64,000 nucleotides of DNA from Sphingobacteriaceae bacterium (lineage in GTDB: Bacteria > Bacteroidota > Bacteroidia > Sphingobacteriales > Sphingobacteriaceae). Below, one piece after another: positions 1 through 8,712 of this stretch (within the stretch, counting starts at the first letter, position 1; each line of letters opens with the position of its first letter). A program made the translations under genes and the position numbers. The notes under the pieces are model-generated. The model saw only the letters and a list, made by a program, of their open reading frames with translations, was not told the origin of the DNA and did not search any database. The DNA is taken from contig JAGIAD010000006.1 of the NCBI GenBank assembly GCA_017745075.1, forward strand, positions 186,001 to 250,000, in the 5' to 3' direction.

Positions 1-1431
1 TCAGAACAAACACAAACCAAATGGGGGCAATTTATTCCTTTGGTCACGGTATTCTTTTTCTGGGGCTTTGTGGCCGCCAGTAATGACATTTTAATACCTG
101 TATTTAAGCAAGCTTTTAATTTAACTCAATTCCAGAGCCAGTTGGTGTCATTTGCATTTTACATTGCATACACGGTTGGTGCTTTAATTTATAATGGCAT
201 TTCGGTAGTAATTGGGCAGGACATTGTCAATAAACTAGGCTACAAAAACTCTCTGGCTTTGGGGCTTGTTATTTCGGCGGTTGGCACGCTTTTGTTTTAT
301 CCGGCAGCAAATCTGCACTCATTCCCGCTAATGTTATCTGGCTTGTTTATTGTTGCCCTGGGTTTCTCTTTACAACAAACTGTTGCAAATCCTTTAGCTA
401 TTGCCTTGGGGCCAATTAAAACAGGTTCACAACGTTTAACTCTTGCAGGTGGTATTAATAATTTTGGTACAACCATTGGCCCCTTGTTGGTAAACTTCGC
501 TATTTTTGGTGTTGCTACAAGCGCTACTACCAATGTGAGCATCGAAAGTGTAAAAATTCCGTATTTAATACTAGGAGTGGCCTTTCTTTTAGTAGCTGTA
601 TTTTTAAAAATGTCGTCTTTGCCTGATCGACCTACTTTAGTGGAAGCTTCGGCTAATGATACTAAATCGATTAACGGCTCTGCTTTGAACTATCCACAGC
701 TGGTACTGGGAATGATTGCTATTTTTCTATATGTTGGTGTAGAGGTATCTACTGCAAGTAATTTGCCAGCGTATATGGAAGAGAAATTAAAATTTGCCAT
801 TAAAGATATTGCACCATACGTTTCTTTATACTGGGCCAGTTTAATGATTGGCCGTTGGACGGGGGCGGTAGAAGCTTTTACTGAAGATATGACCTTGCAA
901 AAAATATTGCGATTTGTAGCGCCTTATTTAGCTTTTGGTGTTTTTTTAATTGCAAATGCTATCGCTAAACACGATTTAACACCATTTTATATATATGCAG
1001 CAGTAATAGTTGTATTAATTGGTGCCGATATGGCCAGTAAAGGAAATCCGGCACGCATGTTATTAATTTTTTCGGTAATGGGCATTCTAGCCTTATTTAT
1101 TGGCATGTTTACTACAGGTATGACTAGCGTTTACGCGTTTACCAGTGTGGGTTTATTCTGCAGTACATTGTGGCCATGTATTTTTACTTTGGCTGTTAGT
1201 GGCTTAGGTAAGCATACCAGCCAGGGAAGCAGTTTTTTAATTATGATGATTATGGGAGGTGGTATTGTGAGTTTAGCGCAAGGATACCTTTCAAAGTTTA
1301 CCGGTATCCAATATAGTTATATAGTTGGGGTGGTGTGTTTCGCATATCTTGCATTTTATGCAATTAAAGGAAGTGCAATTTTGAAAACACAAGGAATTAA
1401 TTTTGATGAGAAAATTTCTGGTGGACATTAA
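1..1431 (+). CDS. FucP-type sugar MFS transporter (5' end outside window)
   Basis: This is an inner-membrane major facilitator superfamily permease of the fucose/glucose-galactose:H+ symporter (FHS) type. The reading frame is open from base 1, so the gene starts before the window; 476 residues are visible. The first visible segment, SEQTQTKWGQF followed by VTVFFFWGFVAASNDILIP, is the N-terminal cytoplasmic tail and TM1 typical of Bacteroidota FucP-like proteins. About twelve hydrophobic segments follow, with a long polar loop near residues 205-225. The C-terminal half is unusually hydrophobic. The sugar cannot be read from sequence; fucose, glucose, galactose or N-acetylglucosamine are all carried by relatives. 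A hairpin terminator follows the stop, so the gene ends its transcript here. The family call is strong and the substrate unknown. Confidence 0.9.
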   Translation, partial: SEQTQTKWGQFIPLVTVFFFWGFVAASNDILIPVFKQAFNLTQFQSQLVSFAFYIAYTVGALIYNGISVVIGQDIVNKLGYKNSLALGLVISAVGTLLFYPAANLHSFPLMLSGLFIVALGFSLQQTVANPLAIALGPIKTGSQRLTLAGGINNFGTTIGPLLVNFAIFGVATSATTNVSIESVKIPYLILGVAFLLVAVFLKMSSLPDRPTLVEASANDTKSINGSALNYPQLVLGMIAIFLYVGVEVSTASNLPAYMEEKLKFAIKDIAPYVSLYWASLMIGRWTGAVEAFTEDMTLQKILRFVAPYLAFGVFLIANAIAKHDLTPFYIYAAVIVVLIGADMASKGNPARMLLIFSVMGILALFIGMFTTGMTSVYAFTSVGLFCSTLWPCIFTLAVSGLGKHTSQGSSFLIMMIMGGGIVSLAQGYLSKFTGIQYSYIVGVVCFAYLAFYAIKGSAILKTQGINFDEKISGGH

Positions 1432-1452
1432 TTTTTAATAAAGTAATTTTAC

Positions 1453-1486
1453 AGCCACAGAGATTTAGTTCTTTGTGGCTTTTTTA
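1453..1486 (+). terminator. Rho-independent terminator after the sugar transporter
   Basis: AGCCACAGAG pairs with CTTTGTGGCT (one G-U pair) around a short AT-rich loop, followed at once by TTTTT. It lies 21 nt after the transporter stop and overlaps the only alternative upstream start (GTG 1475) of the next gene, which is one reason to prefer ATG 1496 there. Confidence 0.8.
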
Positions 1487-1495
1487 ATTTTTATA

Positions 1496-1954
1496 ATGAC
1501 AGATAAACCAAGTTTCGACTCGATATTTATGAACCTGGCCACCGATCTGGCAGCCCGCTCACATTGTGTGCGTGCCCATGTAGGTGCAGTGTTAACAAAA
1601 GATACCCGCATTATTTCGATCGGTTATAATGGTCCGCCGGCTGGAACACATAACTGTGACGAAGAATGGCCAGAGCATGGCTGCGCCCGCGATAGTAAGG
1701 GAAGCTGCTCTTTGGCCTTACATGCTGAAGAAAATGCAATTCTTTATGCCTCAAAAAATGGAGCCAGGATTGAAGGTTGTACACTATATACCACTTTATC
1801 GCCTTGCATTGCCTGTGCACGCCTTATTTTATCGTCAGGGATTAAACTGGTATATTATTCTAAATCTTATGCGGCTTACAAAGGTTTACCAAGCGATGAA
1901 GGTGTTGACTTTTTGAGGAAGTTTGGGGTGGAAGTGATTTTGCTGGAATCTTAA
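1496..1954 (+). CDS. dCMP deaminase (ComEB type)
   Basis: Zinc-dependent cytidine/deoxycytidylate deaminase, 152 residues, the usual family length. It converts dCMP to dUMP, feeding thymidylate synthesis in the cytosol. Zinc and catalytic residues are visible: HAEENAI (H76, with E78 the proton shuttle) and SPCIACA (C104 and C107). The stretch GYNGPPAGTHNC near residues 43-54 is the substrate loop typical of dCMP rather than free cytidine deaminases. The start is taken as ATG 1496 because the upstream GTG at 1475 lies inside the preceding terminator hairpin and would add a non-conserved hydrophobic tail (AFLIFI). Single gene, same strand as neighbours. Confidence 0.9.
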   Translation: MTDKPSFDSIFMNLATDLAARSHCVRAHVGAVLTKDTRIISIGYNGPPAGTHNCDEEWPEHGCARDSKGSCSLALHAEENAILYASKNGARIEGCTLYTTLSPCIACARLILSSGIKLVYYSKSYAAYKGLPSDEGVDFLRKFGVEVILLES

Positions 1955-1959
1955 AGGTT

Positions 1960-2170
1960 CAGTAGTTCACTTGTCATTAGTTTATTAGTGAATTGCGCAC
2001 CTTACAAAGTTTAACAGATTTAAATTCATAATCGAATAGTTGATGTTAAGATGGATGCTCGTTTCCTCAAGTTATCTCTCCATATCTGGCTTCGGACTCC
2101 TGACTGCAGACTCCTGACTTTTTCCTTTAAAAATCTCAAATCTACCGTCTTAAATCTCATATCTAATCAC
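1960..2170. repeat. Phrase-like intergenic tract upstream of guaA
   Basis: The gap before guaA holds degenerate word repeats: TTCAC/ATTAG words near 1968-1995, then GGACTCCTGACTGCAGACTCC (partial, 2094-2115) and ATCTCAAATCTAC followed by AATCTCATATCTAATC (2134-2168). The same words recur in other gaps of this window (see findings). No gene is supported here. Confidence 0.6.
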
Positions 2171-2178
2171 TACCTTTG
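2171..2178 (+). promoter_or_regulatory. Bacteroidota -7 box of guaA (TACCTTTG)
   Basis: TACCTTTG matches the Bacteroidota primary-sigma -7 consensus TAnnTTTG exactly and ends 3 nt before the guaA ATG at 2182. With a usual start point a few bases downstream of this box, the mRNA would begin at or next to the ATG. No clear -33 TTG was found at the expected distance. Confidence 0.6.
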
Positions 2179-2181
2179 CGG

Positions 2182-3711
2182 ATGCAAGAGAAAATCATTA
2201 TCGTCGATTTTGGTTCGCAGTTTACACAACTCATTGCCCGCAGGGTTCGCGAACTAAATATTTACTGTGAAATATATCCGTACAACAATCTTCCTGAGAT
2301 TACACCTGATGTAAAAGGAGTTATATTTTCGGGAAGTCCTTATTCCGTACGTCAGGAAGATGCCCCTCAAATCGATTTATCAAAGTACCATTTAAAATAT
2401 CCTTTACTGGCGGTTTGCTATGGTGCACAGTACATCGCCCAGCATTCAGGAGGTTCGGTTCAGCCTTCATCAACACGTGAGTATGGCCGTGCGAACTTAA
2501 ATTTTGTAAACCAGGAAAATAAACTATTTAAAGGCATTAATTTGGGTTCGCAGGTTTGGATGAGCCATGGCGATACCATTACCGATATTCCTGAAAATTT
2601 TGAGCTGATTGCCAGCACTGACAGTGTTAAGGTTGCAGCTTACCACATCAAAAATTCTGATACTTATGCTATCCAGTTCCACCCGGAGGTAACACATAGC
2701 ATTGACGGAAAAATCCTTCTAGAAAATTTCCTGGTTGATATCTGCGGCTGCAGTCAGGATTGGACCTCTGCTGCTTTCGTCGAAACAACTATTGCCGAGC
2801 TTAAAGAGACTTTAGGCAATGATAAGGTGGTTTTGGCACTTTCCGGCGGTGTTGACAGTAGCGTAGCAGCTGTACTTTTACATAAAGCCATTGGTACCAA
2901 CCTGCACTGTATATTTGTTGATAATGGTTTATTGCGTAAAAACGAATTTGAAAACGTTTTAGAGCAATACAAGGATTTTGGACTAAACATTAAAGGTGTA
3001 GATGCAAAGGCTAAATTCTTAGGCGAATTGGCTGGAGTAGAAGATCCGGAGCAAAAGCGTAAAATCATCGGCCGTGTGTTCATCGAAGTTTTCGACGAAG
3101 AATCGCATTTAATTCAGGATGTAAAATGGCTGGCCCAGGGTACCATTTATCCTGATATCATCGAATCAGTATCGGTAAAAGGTCCGTCTGCAACCATTAA
3201 ATCGCACCATAACGTAGGCGGTTTACCAGATTTCATGAAACTTAAAGTAGTAGAACCACTTAAAACTTTGTTTAAAGATGAAGTAAGAAGGGTAGGTACT
3301 GCATTAGGTTTAGAGTCGTTTATTTTAGGCCGTCATCCCTTCCCGGGACCAGGTTTAGGTATCCGTATTATTGGTGAGGTTACTGCAGAAAAAGTAGCCA
3401 TTTTACAGGATGCGGATAAAATTTATATCGATAACCTGAAAGAAGCAGGCTTATACGACCAGGTATGGCAGGCAGGAGCCATCTTTTTGCCGGTCAGATC
3501 TGTTGGTGTAATGGGCGATGAGCGTACCTACGAAAATGTAATTGCATTAAGAGCTGTTGAATCATTAGACGGTATGACTGCAGATTGGTGTCATTTACCT
3601 TACCCGGTATTGGCTAAAATCTCAAACGAAATCATCAATAAAGTTAAAGGCATCAATAGGGTGGTATACGATATCAGCTCTAAGCCGCCTGCAACTATCG
3701 AATGGGAATAG
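2182..3711 (+). CDS. guaA: GMP synthase (glutamine-hydrolysing)
   Basis: Converts XMP, ATP and glutamine to GMP, the last step of guanine nucleotide synthesis; cytosolic. The 509-residue chain shows the full architecture. The class I glutamine amidotransferase has nucleophile C79 in AVCYGAQ and partners H167/E169 in FHPEV. The ATP-pyrophosphatase PP-loop SGGVDSS is at 221-227. The C-terminal GMP synthetase dimerisation domain contains [12 protein letters not shown] and ends in KPPATIEWE, the invariant family terminus. The start is ATG 2182, directly after the promoter box; TTG 2176 upstream lies inside that box. A strong hairpin follows the gene. Length and motifs are normal. Confidence 0.98.
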   Translation: MQEKIIIVDFGSQFTQLIARRVRELNIYCEIYPYNNLPEITPDVKGVIFSGSPYSVRQEDAPQIDLSKYHLKYPLLAVCYGAQYIAQHSGGSVQPSSTREYGRANLNFVNQENKLFKGINLGSQVWMSHGDTITDIPENFELIASTDSVKVAAYHIKNSDTYAIQFHPEVTHSIDGKILLENFLVDICGCSQDWTSAAFVETTIAELKETLGNDKVVLALSGGVDSSVAAVLLHKAIGTNLHCIFVDNGLLRKNEFENVLEQYKDFGLNIKGVDAKAKFLGELAGVEDPEQKRKIIGRVFIEVFDEESHLIQDVKWLAQGTIYPDIIESVSVKGPSATIKSHHNVGGLPDFMKLKVVEPLKTLFKDEVRRVGTALGLESFILGRHPFPGPGLGIRIIGEVTAEKVAILQDADKIYIDNLKEAGLYDQVWQAGAIFLPVRSVGVMGDERTYENVIALRAVESLDGMTADWCHLPYPVLAKISNEIINKVKGINRVVYDISSKPPATIEWE

Positions 3712-3770
3712 TTTTTAGTTTGGAGTAGTGAGTTTTCAGTTTGGAGTACAAACTGCATAAAATAAATGTG

Positions 3771-3809
3771 ATGCTAGCAAGGTGGAATAAACTTTGCTAG
3801 CATATTTTG
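3771..3809 (+). terminator. Terminator between guaA and the PBP1-like lipoprotein gene
   Basis: ATGCTAGCAAGG pairs with CTTTGCTAGCAT across a 9-nt loop, followed by ATTTTGTT. The hairpin starts about 60 nt after the guaA stop. The preceding stretch 3712-3762 contains two copies of the phrase AGTTTGGAGTA. Confidence 0.7.
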
Positions 3810-3824
3810 TTAAAAACGACAGGT

Positions 3825-5036
3825 ATGAATTTTAAAAAGGTTTACGGGTTACCACTTTTATTGATGTTGGTTTTATATGCTTGCTCGCCAAAAGTGAGAA
3901 CTCCTAAGTCTGGTACGGGTAAACCAACCGAGAAGGAAAAACCGGCAGATAAAAAGCCTATTAAAAAGTTTACGCAGGCCAGTGTTTCTTTACTTGTTCC
4001 TTTTAAGCTGGATGAACTAAATTTAAAAACAGCTACAAAGGCCGATATCGAGAAATATGCGATGCCAATCGATTTTTATCAGGGTTTTAAATTAGGATTG
4101 GATTCTGCTGCGGCCCAGGGCTTAAATTTTAAACTTAATGTTTTTGATACCCAGGATGATAACGCACATATTTCTACTTTGTATAAAAACGAAAGGTTTA
4201 AACAGAGCAATTTAGTAATAGGTCCGGTTTTTCCTGAAGGTTTAAAATTTATAACCAATTATGCTGAAGAAAATAATGTAACCATTGTTTCGCCTTTAGC
4301 CGCTACCGATCCCAGTGAGTTTAATAACCCAAATCTTGTTTCTGTAGTCAATAATATTGGTTTGCACGGAAAAAAGATTGGCACTTACATTGCCAAAAAC
4401 TTTAACCCTGCCAATACTATTGTAGTGCTCATTAATCCAAAGAAAACAGAAGATGAGGCTTTTGCTGCGCCGATCAGGAGTTATTTCCAAAGCAATGGCA
4501 AATTTACTGTGCAGGAATATGCCTCGGCTTATACTTTTGAAACCAAAATGATCAAAGGCAAGCAATATGCGGTTATCGTAACCTCATACGACCGTAATTT
4601 TGTACAGCCGACCATTGAAAAACTTTACAGGTTAAAGAATTTGCCAAACGGAGGCTATGCTATTAATCTTTTTGGACATCCAAACTGGGTAAAACAGAAT
4701 TATCCTGCAGATAAGCTACAAAACCTTAATACGATCATCAGTTCATCATACAAAATAGATTATAAAAGTGCTGCCGTAATTGCTTTTATCAAAAAGTACC
4801 GTTACAAATATGGTTTCGAGCCAGGAGAATATGCATTCAAAGGCTTTGATGTGGGGTATTATTTTGGCAGGCTGTTGGTAACTTATGGGGAAGATTATAA
4901 AGACTATATTGTAAAAGACAAGTATAAAGGACTTCATAACAGCTTTTCATTTATATATGATCAAAAATTAGGCTATATTAACACCAGTTTAATGTTGTTG
5001 AAATATAAAAACTTTGCATTAAACGTTGTTGAGTAA
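3825..5036 (+). CDS. Periplasmic-binding-protein-like (PBP1 fold) lipoprotein
   Basis: A 403-residue predicted lipoprotein. The N-terminus MNFKKVYGLPLLLMLVLYAC gives a signal peptide with lipobox LYAC (Cys20), followed by a Lys/Pro-rich linker (about 22-50). The remainder resembles the type 1 periplasmic binding protein fold of Leu/Ile/Val-binding proteins: FYQGFKLGLDSA, the NLVIGPVFPEG strand-loop, TIVSPLAATDPS, and a second lobe beginning near GLHGKKIGTYIA. No permease or ATPase genes are next to it, so it may be a sensor or cell-envelope factor rather than a transporter component. Start chosen at ATG 3825 because TTG 3807 would precede the signal peptide. The next gene follows by 29 bp, so the two may be cotranscribed. 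The ligand is unknown. Confidence 0.75.
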   Translation: MNFKKVYGLPLLLMLVLYACSPKVRTPKSGTGKPTEKEKPADKKPIKKFTQASVSLLVPFKLDELNLKTATKADIEKYAMPIDFYQGFKLGLDSAAAQGLNFKLNVFDTQDDNAHISTLYKNERFKQSNLVIGPVFPEGLKFITNYAEENNVTIVSPLAATDPSEFNNPNLVSVVNNIGLHGKKIGTYIAKNFNPANTIVVLINPKKTEDEAFAAPIRSYFQSNGKFTVQEYASAYTFETKMIKGKQYAVIVTSYDRNFVQPTIEKLYRLKNLPNGGYAINLFGHPNWVKQNYPADKLQNLNTIISSSYKIDYKSAAVIAFIKKYRYKYGFEPGEYAFKGFDVGYYFGRLLVTYGEDYKDYIVKDKYKGLHNSFSFIYDQKLGYINTSLMLLKYKNFALNVVE

Positions 5037-5065
5037 CCATCATTCCTTTCAGTTTTAATTATTGC

Positions 5066-6235
5066 ATGAGAGCAGACCACCAGTTAAGAGCCTTTGAACA
5101 GATTTTAAGCAGTTACGATGGAAGTTTGCCCCTGCACCGCTTCCTGCCCGCCTATTTTAAGCAACACAAGCAAATGGGATCTTCTGATAGAAGATGGGCT
5201 ACACGTCATATATATAGTTTTTTTAGGCTAGGGAAAGCTTTACCTGCTTTGCCACCTGAAGAACGCTTAAGTATTGCAGATTTTTTATGCCATACTACTT
5301 TGAGCCAGGTGGTAGAGAAAAACCTTCCTGACTGGGTAGAAAGCATTGCTTTGCCTTTAGAAGAGAAATTAAACCTCGTTAAAGCCAAGTACCCTCATTT
5401 TGATCTCAAAACCGTATACCCTCTTCATACTGCGCTTTCTGCAGATGTTGATCAAGATGCTTTTTTGGCTTCGTTTTTTAAGCAGCCCGATCTTTTTATC
5501 AGGGTTGCTGCAGCTGATGCCAGGTCTATTATCAATAAACTGGAAAACGAAAATATTGCGGTTAAGGCAGTTTCTGATACAGCGTTGGCACTTCCCAACG
5601 GTACCAAACTCGAAACCATTTTAAAAGAAGGCAGTTATGAAGTTCAGGACCTGTCTTCACAACGCACCGGCGAATACTTTAAACCCAATAAATGGGATAA
5701 ATGGTGGGATTGCTGCGCAGCGTCGGGCGGAAAAACCCTTCTTTTGCATAGTTTGGAACCTGTTATAGAGCTTTTGGTTTCTGATTTACGCGAAAGTGTA
5801 CTGCTAAACCTTGACGAACGTTTCCGTTTGGCTGGCATCAGGAAATACCATAAAAAAGAAATGGATCTTTTACAAAATAACGATCAGATTTTGCATCATT
5901 ATGCATTTGATGGAATTATTTTGGATGCACCCTGTACAGGTTCAGGTACCTGGGGAAGAACACCAGAAATGCTTACATTTTTCGAGGAACGTAAAATCAA
6001 TCAATTTGTGGCTATTCAAAAAGGTATTGTGCAGAATGTAGTGAAATACCTTAAACCGGGTAAACCCTTGGTTTATATTACCTGTTCTGCCTTTGCACAA
6101 GAAAATGAAGATGTTGTTCAGCATATCGTTGATACGTTGCCTTTAGAATTGGAAAAGATGGAGCTGATAAAAGGATATAAAAATAATGCCGATACGATGT
6201 TTGTGGCTAGATTGATCAGAAAAAACCAGGCTTAA
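5066..6235 (+). CDS. RsmB/NOL1-NOP2-Sun-type RNA (cytosine-5) methyltransferase
   Basis: SAM-dependent m5C methyltransferase of rRNA, 389 residues. The first 140 residues are helical and resemble the NusB-like N-terminal region of RsmB. The catalytic half has the SAM site WDCCAASGGKT (213-223), an acidic strand LLVSDLRE, motif IV DAPCTGSGTWGR with C290, and motif VI YITCSAFAQEN with C340. Both Cys residues required by this family (catalytic and release) are present. The usual CxxPGGK motif reads CCAASGGK here, a conservative variation seen in relatives. It lies 29 bp after the PBP1-like lipoprotein gene, perhaps in one transcript. The exact target base cannot be read from sequence. Confidence 0.88.
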   Translation: MRADHQLRAFEQILSSYDGSLPLHRFLPAYFKQHKQMGSSDRRWATRHIYSFFRLGKALPALPPEERLSIADFLCHTTLSQVVEKNLPDWVESIALPLEEKLNLVKAKYPHFDLKTVYPLHTALSADVDQDAFLASFFKQPDLFIRVAAADARSIINKLENENIAVKAVSDTALALPNGTKLETILKEGSYEVQDLSSQRTGEYFKPNKWDKWWDCCAASGGKTLLLHSLEPVIELLVSDLRESVLLNLDERFRLAGIRKYHKKEMDLLQNNDQILHHYAFDGIILDAPCTGSGTWGRTPEMLTFFEERKINQFVAIQKGIVQNVVKYLKPGKPLVYITCSAFAQENEDVVQHIVDTLPLELEKMELIKGYKNNADTMFVARLIRKNQA

Positions 6236-6245
6236 GGTAATCCGT

Positions 6246-6330
6246 TCGTCACTCTGAATTAGCTCGTGGATGTTGAATAAATTAACTTTGTGAGTTTCCG
6301 CTGCACTCAAGGCCAGGATAATATAATGTA
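6246..6330. repeat. Degenerate GTCAT-type intergenic element (partial)
   Basis: CGTCACTCTGAATTAG followed by TTTCCGCTGCACTCAAGG matches one arm of the GTCAT...ATGAC elements found elsewhere in the window. The other terminal arm is not recognisable. Confidence 0.35.
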
Positions 6331-6341
6331 TTCAGACCCTA

Positions 6342-6449
6342 TCAGGTATGCTCAAACCAGGATTTGAAATTCTTTTTGAAGTACTTCACTGCTTCTATCA
6401 GTACGGCGATGGCTCCAATAATTAAGGTATATTCTTCAAAGCTTTTCAT
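6342..6449 (-). CDS. Putative 35-residue single-pass membrane micro-protein
   Basis: A short open frame with ATG at 6449 and TGA at 6342. It begins MKSFEEYTLIIGAIAVLIEA and ends with a basic tail (KYFKKNFKSWF). This is one hydrophobic helix flanked by an acidic N-terminus and a Lys-rich C-terminus, which is a plausible small membrane protein. An AT-rich stretch with TATATTTA lies about 20 nt upstream. It sits between two repeat elements in the gap 6236-6638, which otherwise holds no gene. No family is recognised and chance cannot be excluded at this length. Confidence 0.35.
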   Translation of the reverse strand: MKSFEEYTLIIGAIAVLIEAVKYFKKNFKSWFEHT

Positions 6450-6523
6450 GATCTGAGCTTTATGTTTAGATAAATATACACAATTATTGTTACAGTTTGG
6501 TGTGTTAATTGTCATTATATATT

Positions 6524-6600
6524 GTCGTTATTTCGACCTTAGCGGAGAAATCTATGTGCAGATTTGTCCATTCCGCTGCGCTGCGGTAGAAATGCTGCGC
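6524..6600. repeat. GTCAT-type intergenic element
   Basis: Starts GTCGTTATTTCGACC, continues with GGAGAAATCTATGTGCAGAT, then TCCATTCCGCTGCGCTGCGG. The words GGAGAAATCTAT and ATTCCGCTGCG recur in the element at 50303-50420. It lies just downstream of the MarC-like gene. Confidence 0.5.
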
Positions 6601-6638
6601 TAACAAATTTTACATCATCCATCTCACATCTTCCATTC

Positions 6639-7220
6639 CTATAACCCTGTATTATTCCTGAATAATTTAATGGCAATGGCCAATAAAATTACACCAAAGG
6701 CTTTACGCAGGATGTTTAAACCTGATTTTCCGAAAAGTTTTTCCAGTCGGTTGGTATTTTTCAGTACGAAGTAAACAAACAATATATTGAGTATAATGCC
6801 TACTAAAATATTCTGGGTATGGTATTCCGTTTTTAGCGAGAGGAGGGTGGTCATGGTGCCGGCGCCTGCAATTAACGGAAATGCCAGTGGAACGATCGAA
6901 ACCGTTTCAGGAGCCTCTTCTTTGAAGATGGTTAACCCCAAAACCATTTCCATGGCGATGAAAAAAATCACAAAAGAGCCGGCAATAGCAAAAGATTCTA
7001 CATCTAAGCCGATTACTTTTAACAGTGATTCACCTACAAATAAAAAAAGGATCATTAAACCTGCAGCCACTAGCGATGCTTTTTCCGATTCGATATGGCC
7101 AGCCTTTCTGCGCAGTTCGATTACCACCGGGATGGCTCCCAAAATATCGATAATCGCGAAAAGAACCATCGTTGTAGATAGGATCTGGCTTAAGTTGAAC
7201 TTCATAAAATCGAATTTCAT
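6639..7220 (-). CDS. MarC-family integral membrane protein
   Basis: A 193-residue inner-membrane protein with six predicted hydrophobic helices, the normal size and layout of the MarC/UPF0056 family. Family features are visible: FAIIDILGAIPVVI in TM1, FVIFFIAMEMVLGL, and the FPLIAGAGTMTTLL segment where the family usually has PLA-PG-GAI-T. The physiological role of the family is not settled; the old link to multiple antibiotic resistance was withdrawn for E. coli MarC. The alternative ATG at 7205 would remove only five residues. The preceding porin gene on this strand ends 65 bp upstream. Confidence 0.85.
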   Translation of the reverse strand: MKFDFMKFNLSQILSTTMVLFAIIDILGAIPVVIELRRKAGHIESEKASLVAAGLMILFLFVGESLLKVIGLDVESFAIAGSFVIFFIAMEMVLGLTIFKEEAPETVSIVPLAFPLIAGAGTMTTLLSLKTEYHTQNILVGIILNILFVYFVLKNTNRLEKLFGKSGLNILRKAFGVILLAIAIKLFRNNTGL

Positions 7221-7285
7221 AGCAAGGCAATTTTAAGTAAAGGTAGCGGAAATTGTATGAAATTCTAAAATGGTTCAAATTTTTA

Positions 7286-8617
7286 TTAGAAATAGAACTG
7301 GGTACGTAAGGTCAGCACATTATCTTTCCGGTCAGCTGTGTAACCCGAAATCTGCGTCGATTCATTTTTGATGATATCGTAATAAAGTACAGCCTTAAAA
7401 TGCGGATTAAAGTGATGTAAAAAGCCAAAACCAAAAGTATCAAAACGAACGTCGGCAGCCGAAAGTCCTTTATCTGCCGAAATGTCCATTCCTTTAACTT
7501 TGGCATTTGGGTCATACCAGTCGTATTTTAAAATGAGTTGGTTATCGGTACTGTTTAACGTTTGTACAAAGGTGAAGTAAGCACCATTAAAAGTCCTGGT
7601 ATAGAAAGGTAAAGCTATAGCCTTATTATCTACAGGGTAAGAGCCTGGGGTTGTAGAGTTGGTAGATGTGCCTGTTTGCAGACCCGATATTACTTCAGCC
7701 CTCAGTTCAGATTTCCAGCTTTTGGTTTTGGTGGCTAATTGTATATCGGCACCATAATATCTTCTTGGGGCAACTTTGTTTACTGTCGCAGCAGAAGAAT
7801 CTTTAACCATTTTCCATACATCATTAGTCTGCTCCATTTTGTAGCTCACCGGCAAACGGTGATCTAAGCCCCCTTGAAGTGTGCTTATCCCACCGGCAAT
7901 CGTAAAATTTTTAAATGCGTAAGTTTTATGGCTTAACCTGAAAATATAATCTTTACTGTTATCAAATTCTCCATTACCCGCTAAACCCTGTCCGTTATAA
8001 ATACCAAAATCGAATACAAAATTTTTAAGTTTGGCATCTTTCCAGCGTGGATTTAAAGTAAAAGTTACGCCCAGGTCTCGTTCTGTTTTCATTAAAATCT
8101 GCGACATCCTGCCACGCTCTGGCGCTTCCCTAACCGATGAAGAAAGTTGGAGTTCATTGCCAAACGGACGGCCTGAAAGACCAAGCGTTACGGCCAATAT
8201 CTTCCATTTGTTTTCATAATAACGCCCCCAGAAATCGCGTATGGCAACTCCTTGTTCGGTACCATCAAACTGTAGCACAAAATAGGTAGAAGGAGATCCA
8301 TCTTCGGTTAACATCATGTAATCGGCCCTTAAACGCCCCCTTCTCAATCTAAACCGGTTGTTGGTAAAGTCGCCAAAATTTCCGCCCTGAAACTCGGCCT
8401 GTGTACCTTTCGATTCTGCCAGCTGGAACTGGGGCTGTAAATATCCACTAAATGATAATGAACCATATTTCTTCGAAATAATAAGCAAATGGTTTACCGT
8501 TGTAGAATCCATTACGTCGTTAATGGTTCTTTGTGCATACCCAGAAAAAGAAATGAAAAGTAAAACAAGGGTTAAAGAGAAATAAACGCTTTTAATTTTG
8601 GCAGAATTGCGGTACAT
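7286..8617 (-). CDS. OprP/OprO-like outer-membrane porin
   Basis: A 443-residue outer-membrane beta-barrel of the phosphate-selective porin O/P type. It has a Sec signal peptide ending in FSGYAQ, alternating aromatic/polar strands such as GSLSFSGYLQPQFQL, an Arg-rich stretch NNRFRLRRGRLRADY (the anion-selective barrel lining in the family) and a C-terminal Phe (TLRTQFYF) typical of BAM-inserted proteins. The start is ATG 8617; the upstream in-frame TTG at 8653 lies before the promoter box and would hide the signal peptide. Substrate specificity for phosphate is inferred from the family only; relatives in Bacteroidota carry other anions. Followed by the MarC-like gene on the same strand. Confidence 0.85.
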   Translation of the reverse strand: MYRNSAKIKSVYFSLTLVLLFISFSGYAQRTINDVMDSTTVNHLLIISKKYGSLSFSGYLQPQFQLAESKGTQAEFQGGNFGDFTNNRFRLRRGRLRADYMMLTEDGSPSTYFVLQFDGTEQGVAIRDFWGRYYENKWKILAVTLGLSGRPFGNELQLSSSVREAPERGRMSQILMKTERDLGVTFTLNPRWKDAKLKNFVFDFGIYNGQGLAGNGEFDNSKDYIFRLSHKTYAFKNFTIAGGISTLQGGLDHRLPVSYKMEQTNDVWKMVKDSSAATVNKVAPRRYYGADIQLATKTKSWKSELRAEVISGLQTGTSTNSTTPGSYPVDNKAIALPFYTRTFNGAYFTFVQTLNSTDNQLILKYDWYDPNAKVKGMDISADKGLSAADVRFDTFGFGFLHHFNPHFKAVLYYDIIKNESTQISGYTADRKDNVLTLRTQFYF

Positions 8618-8632
8618 TTTATCAATTTTTTG

Positions 8633-8640
8633 CAAAGGTA
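8633..8640 (-). promoter_or_regulatory. Bacteroidota -7 box of the OprP-like porin gene (TACCTTTG)
   Basis: TACCTTTG on the minus strand matches TAnnTTTG exactly and ends 15 nt before the ATG at 8617, giving a leader of about 10 nt. Confidence 0.6.
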
Positions 8641-8665
8641 GTTTTATTAACAATTATTTAACATA

Positions 8666-8692
8666 AAAAAAGCCCCAACTTGCGTTGAGGCT
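8666..8692 (-). terminator. Terminator of the amino-acid permease gene
   Basis: On the minus strand AGCCTCAAC pairs with GTTGGGGCT across a GCAA tetraloop, and a T-tract (TTTTTTT) follows. It lies about 20 nt after the permease stop at 8713. Confidence 0.8.
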
Positions 8693-8712
8693 TGCAAAAA
8701 TTTTATAATTGC

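Noticed and set aside
2051..2257. 68-codon frame overlapping the guaA start
   Set aside because: It consists of phrase-like repeat words and overlaps guaA in another frame.
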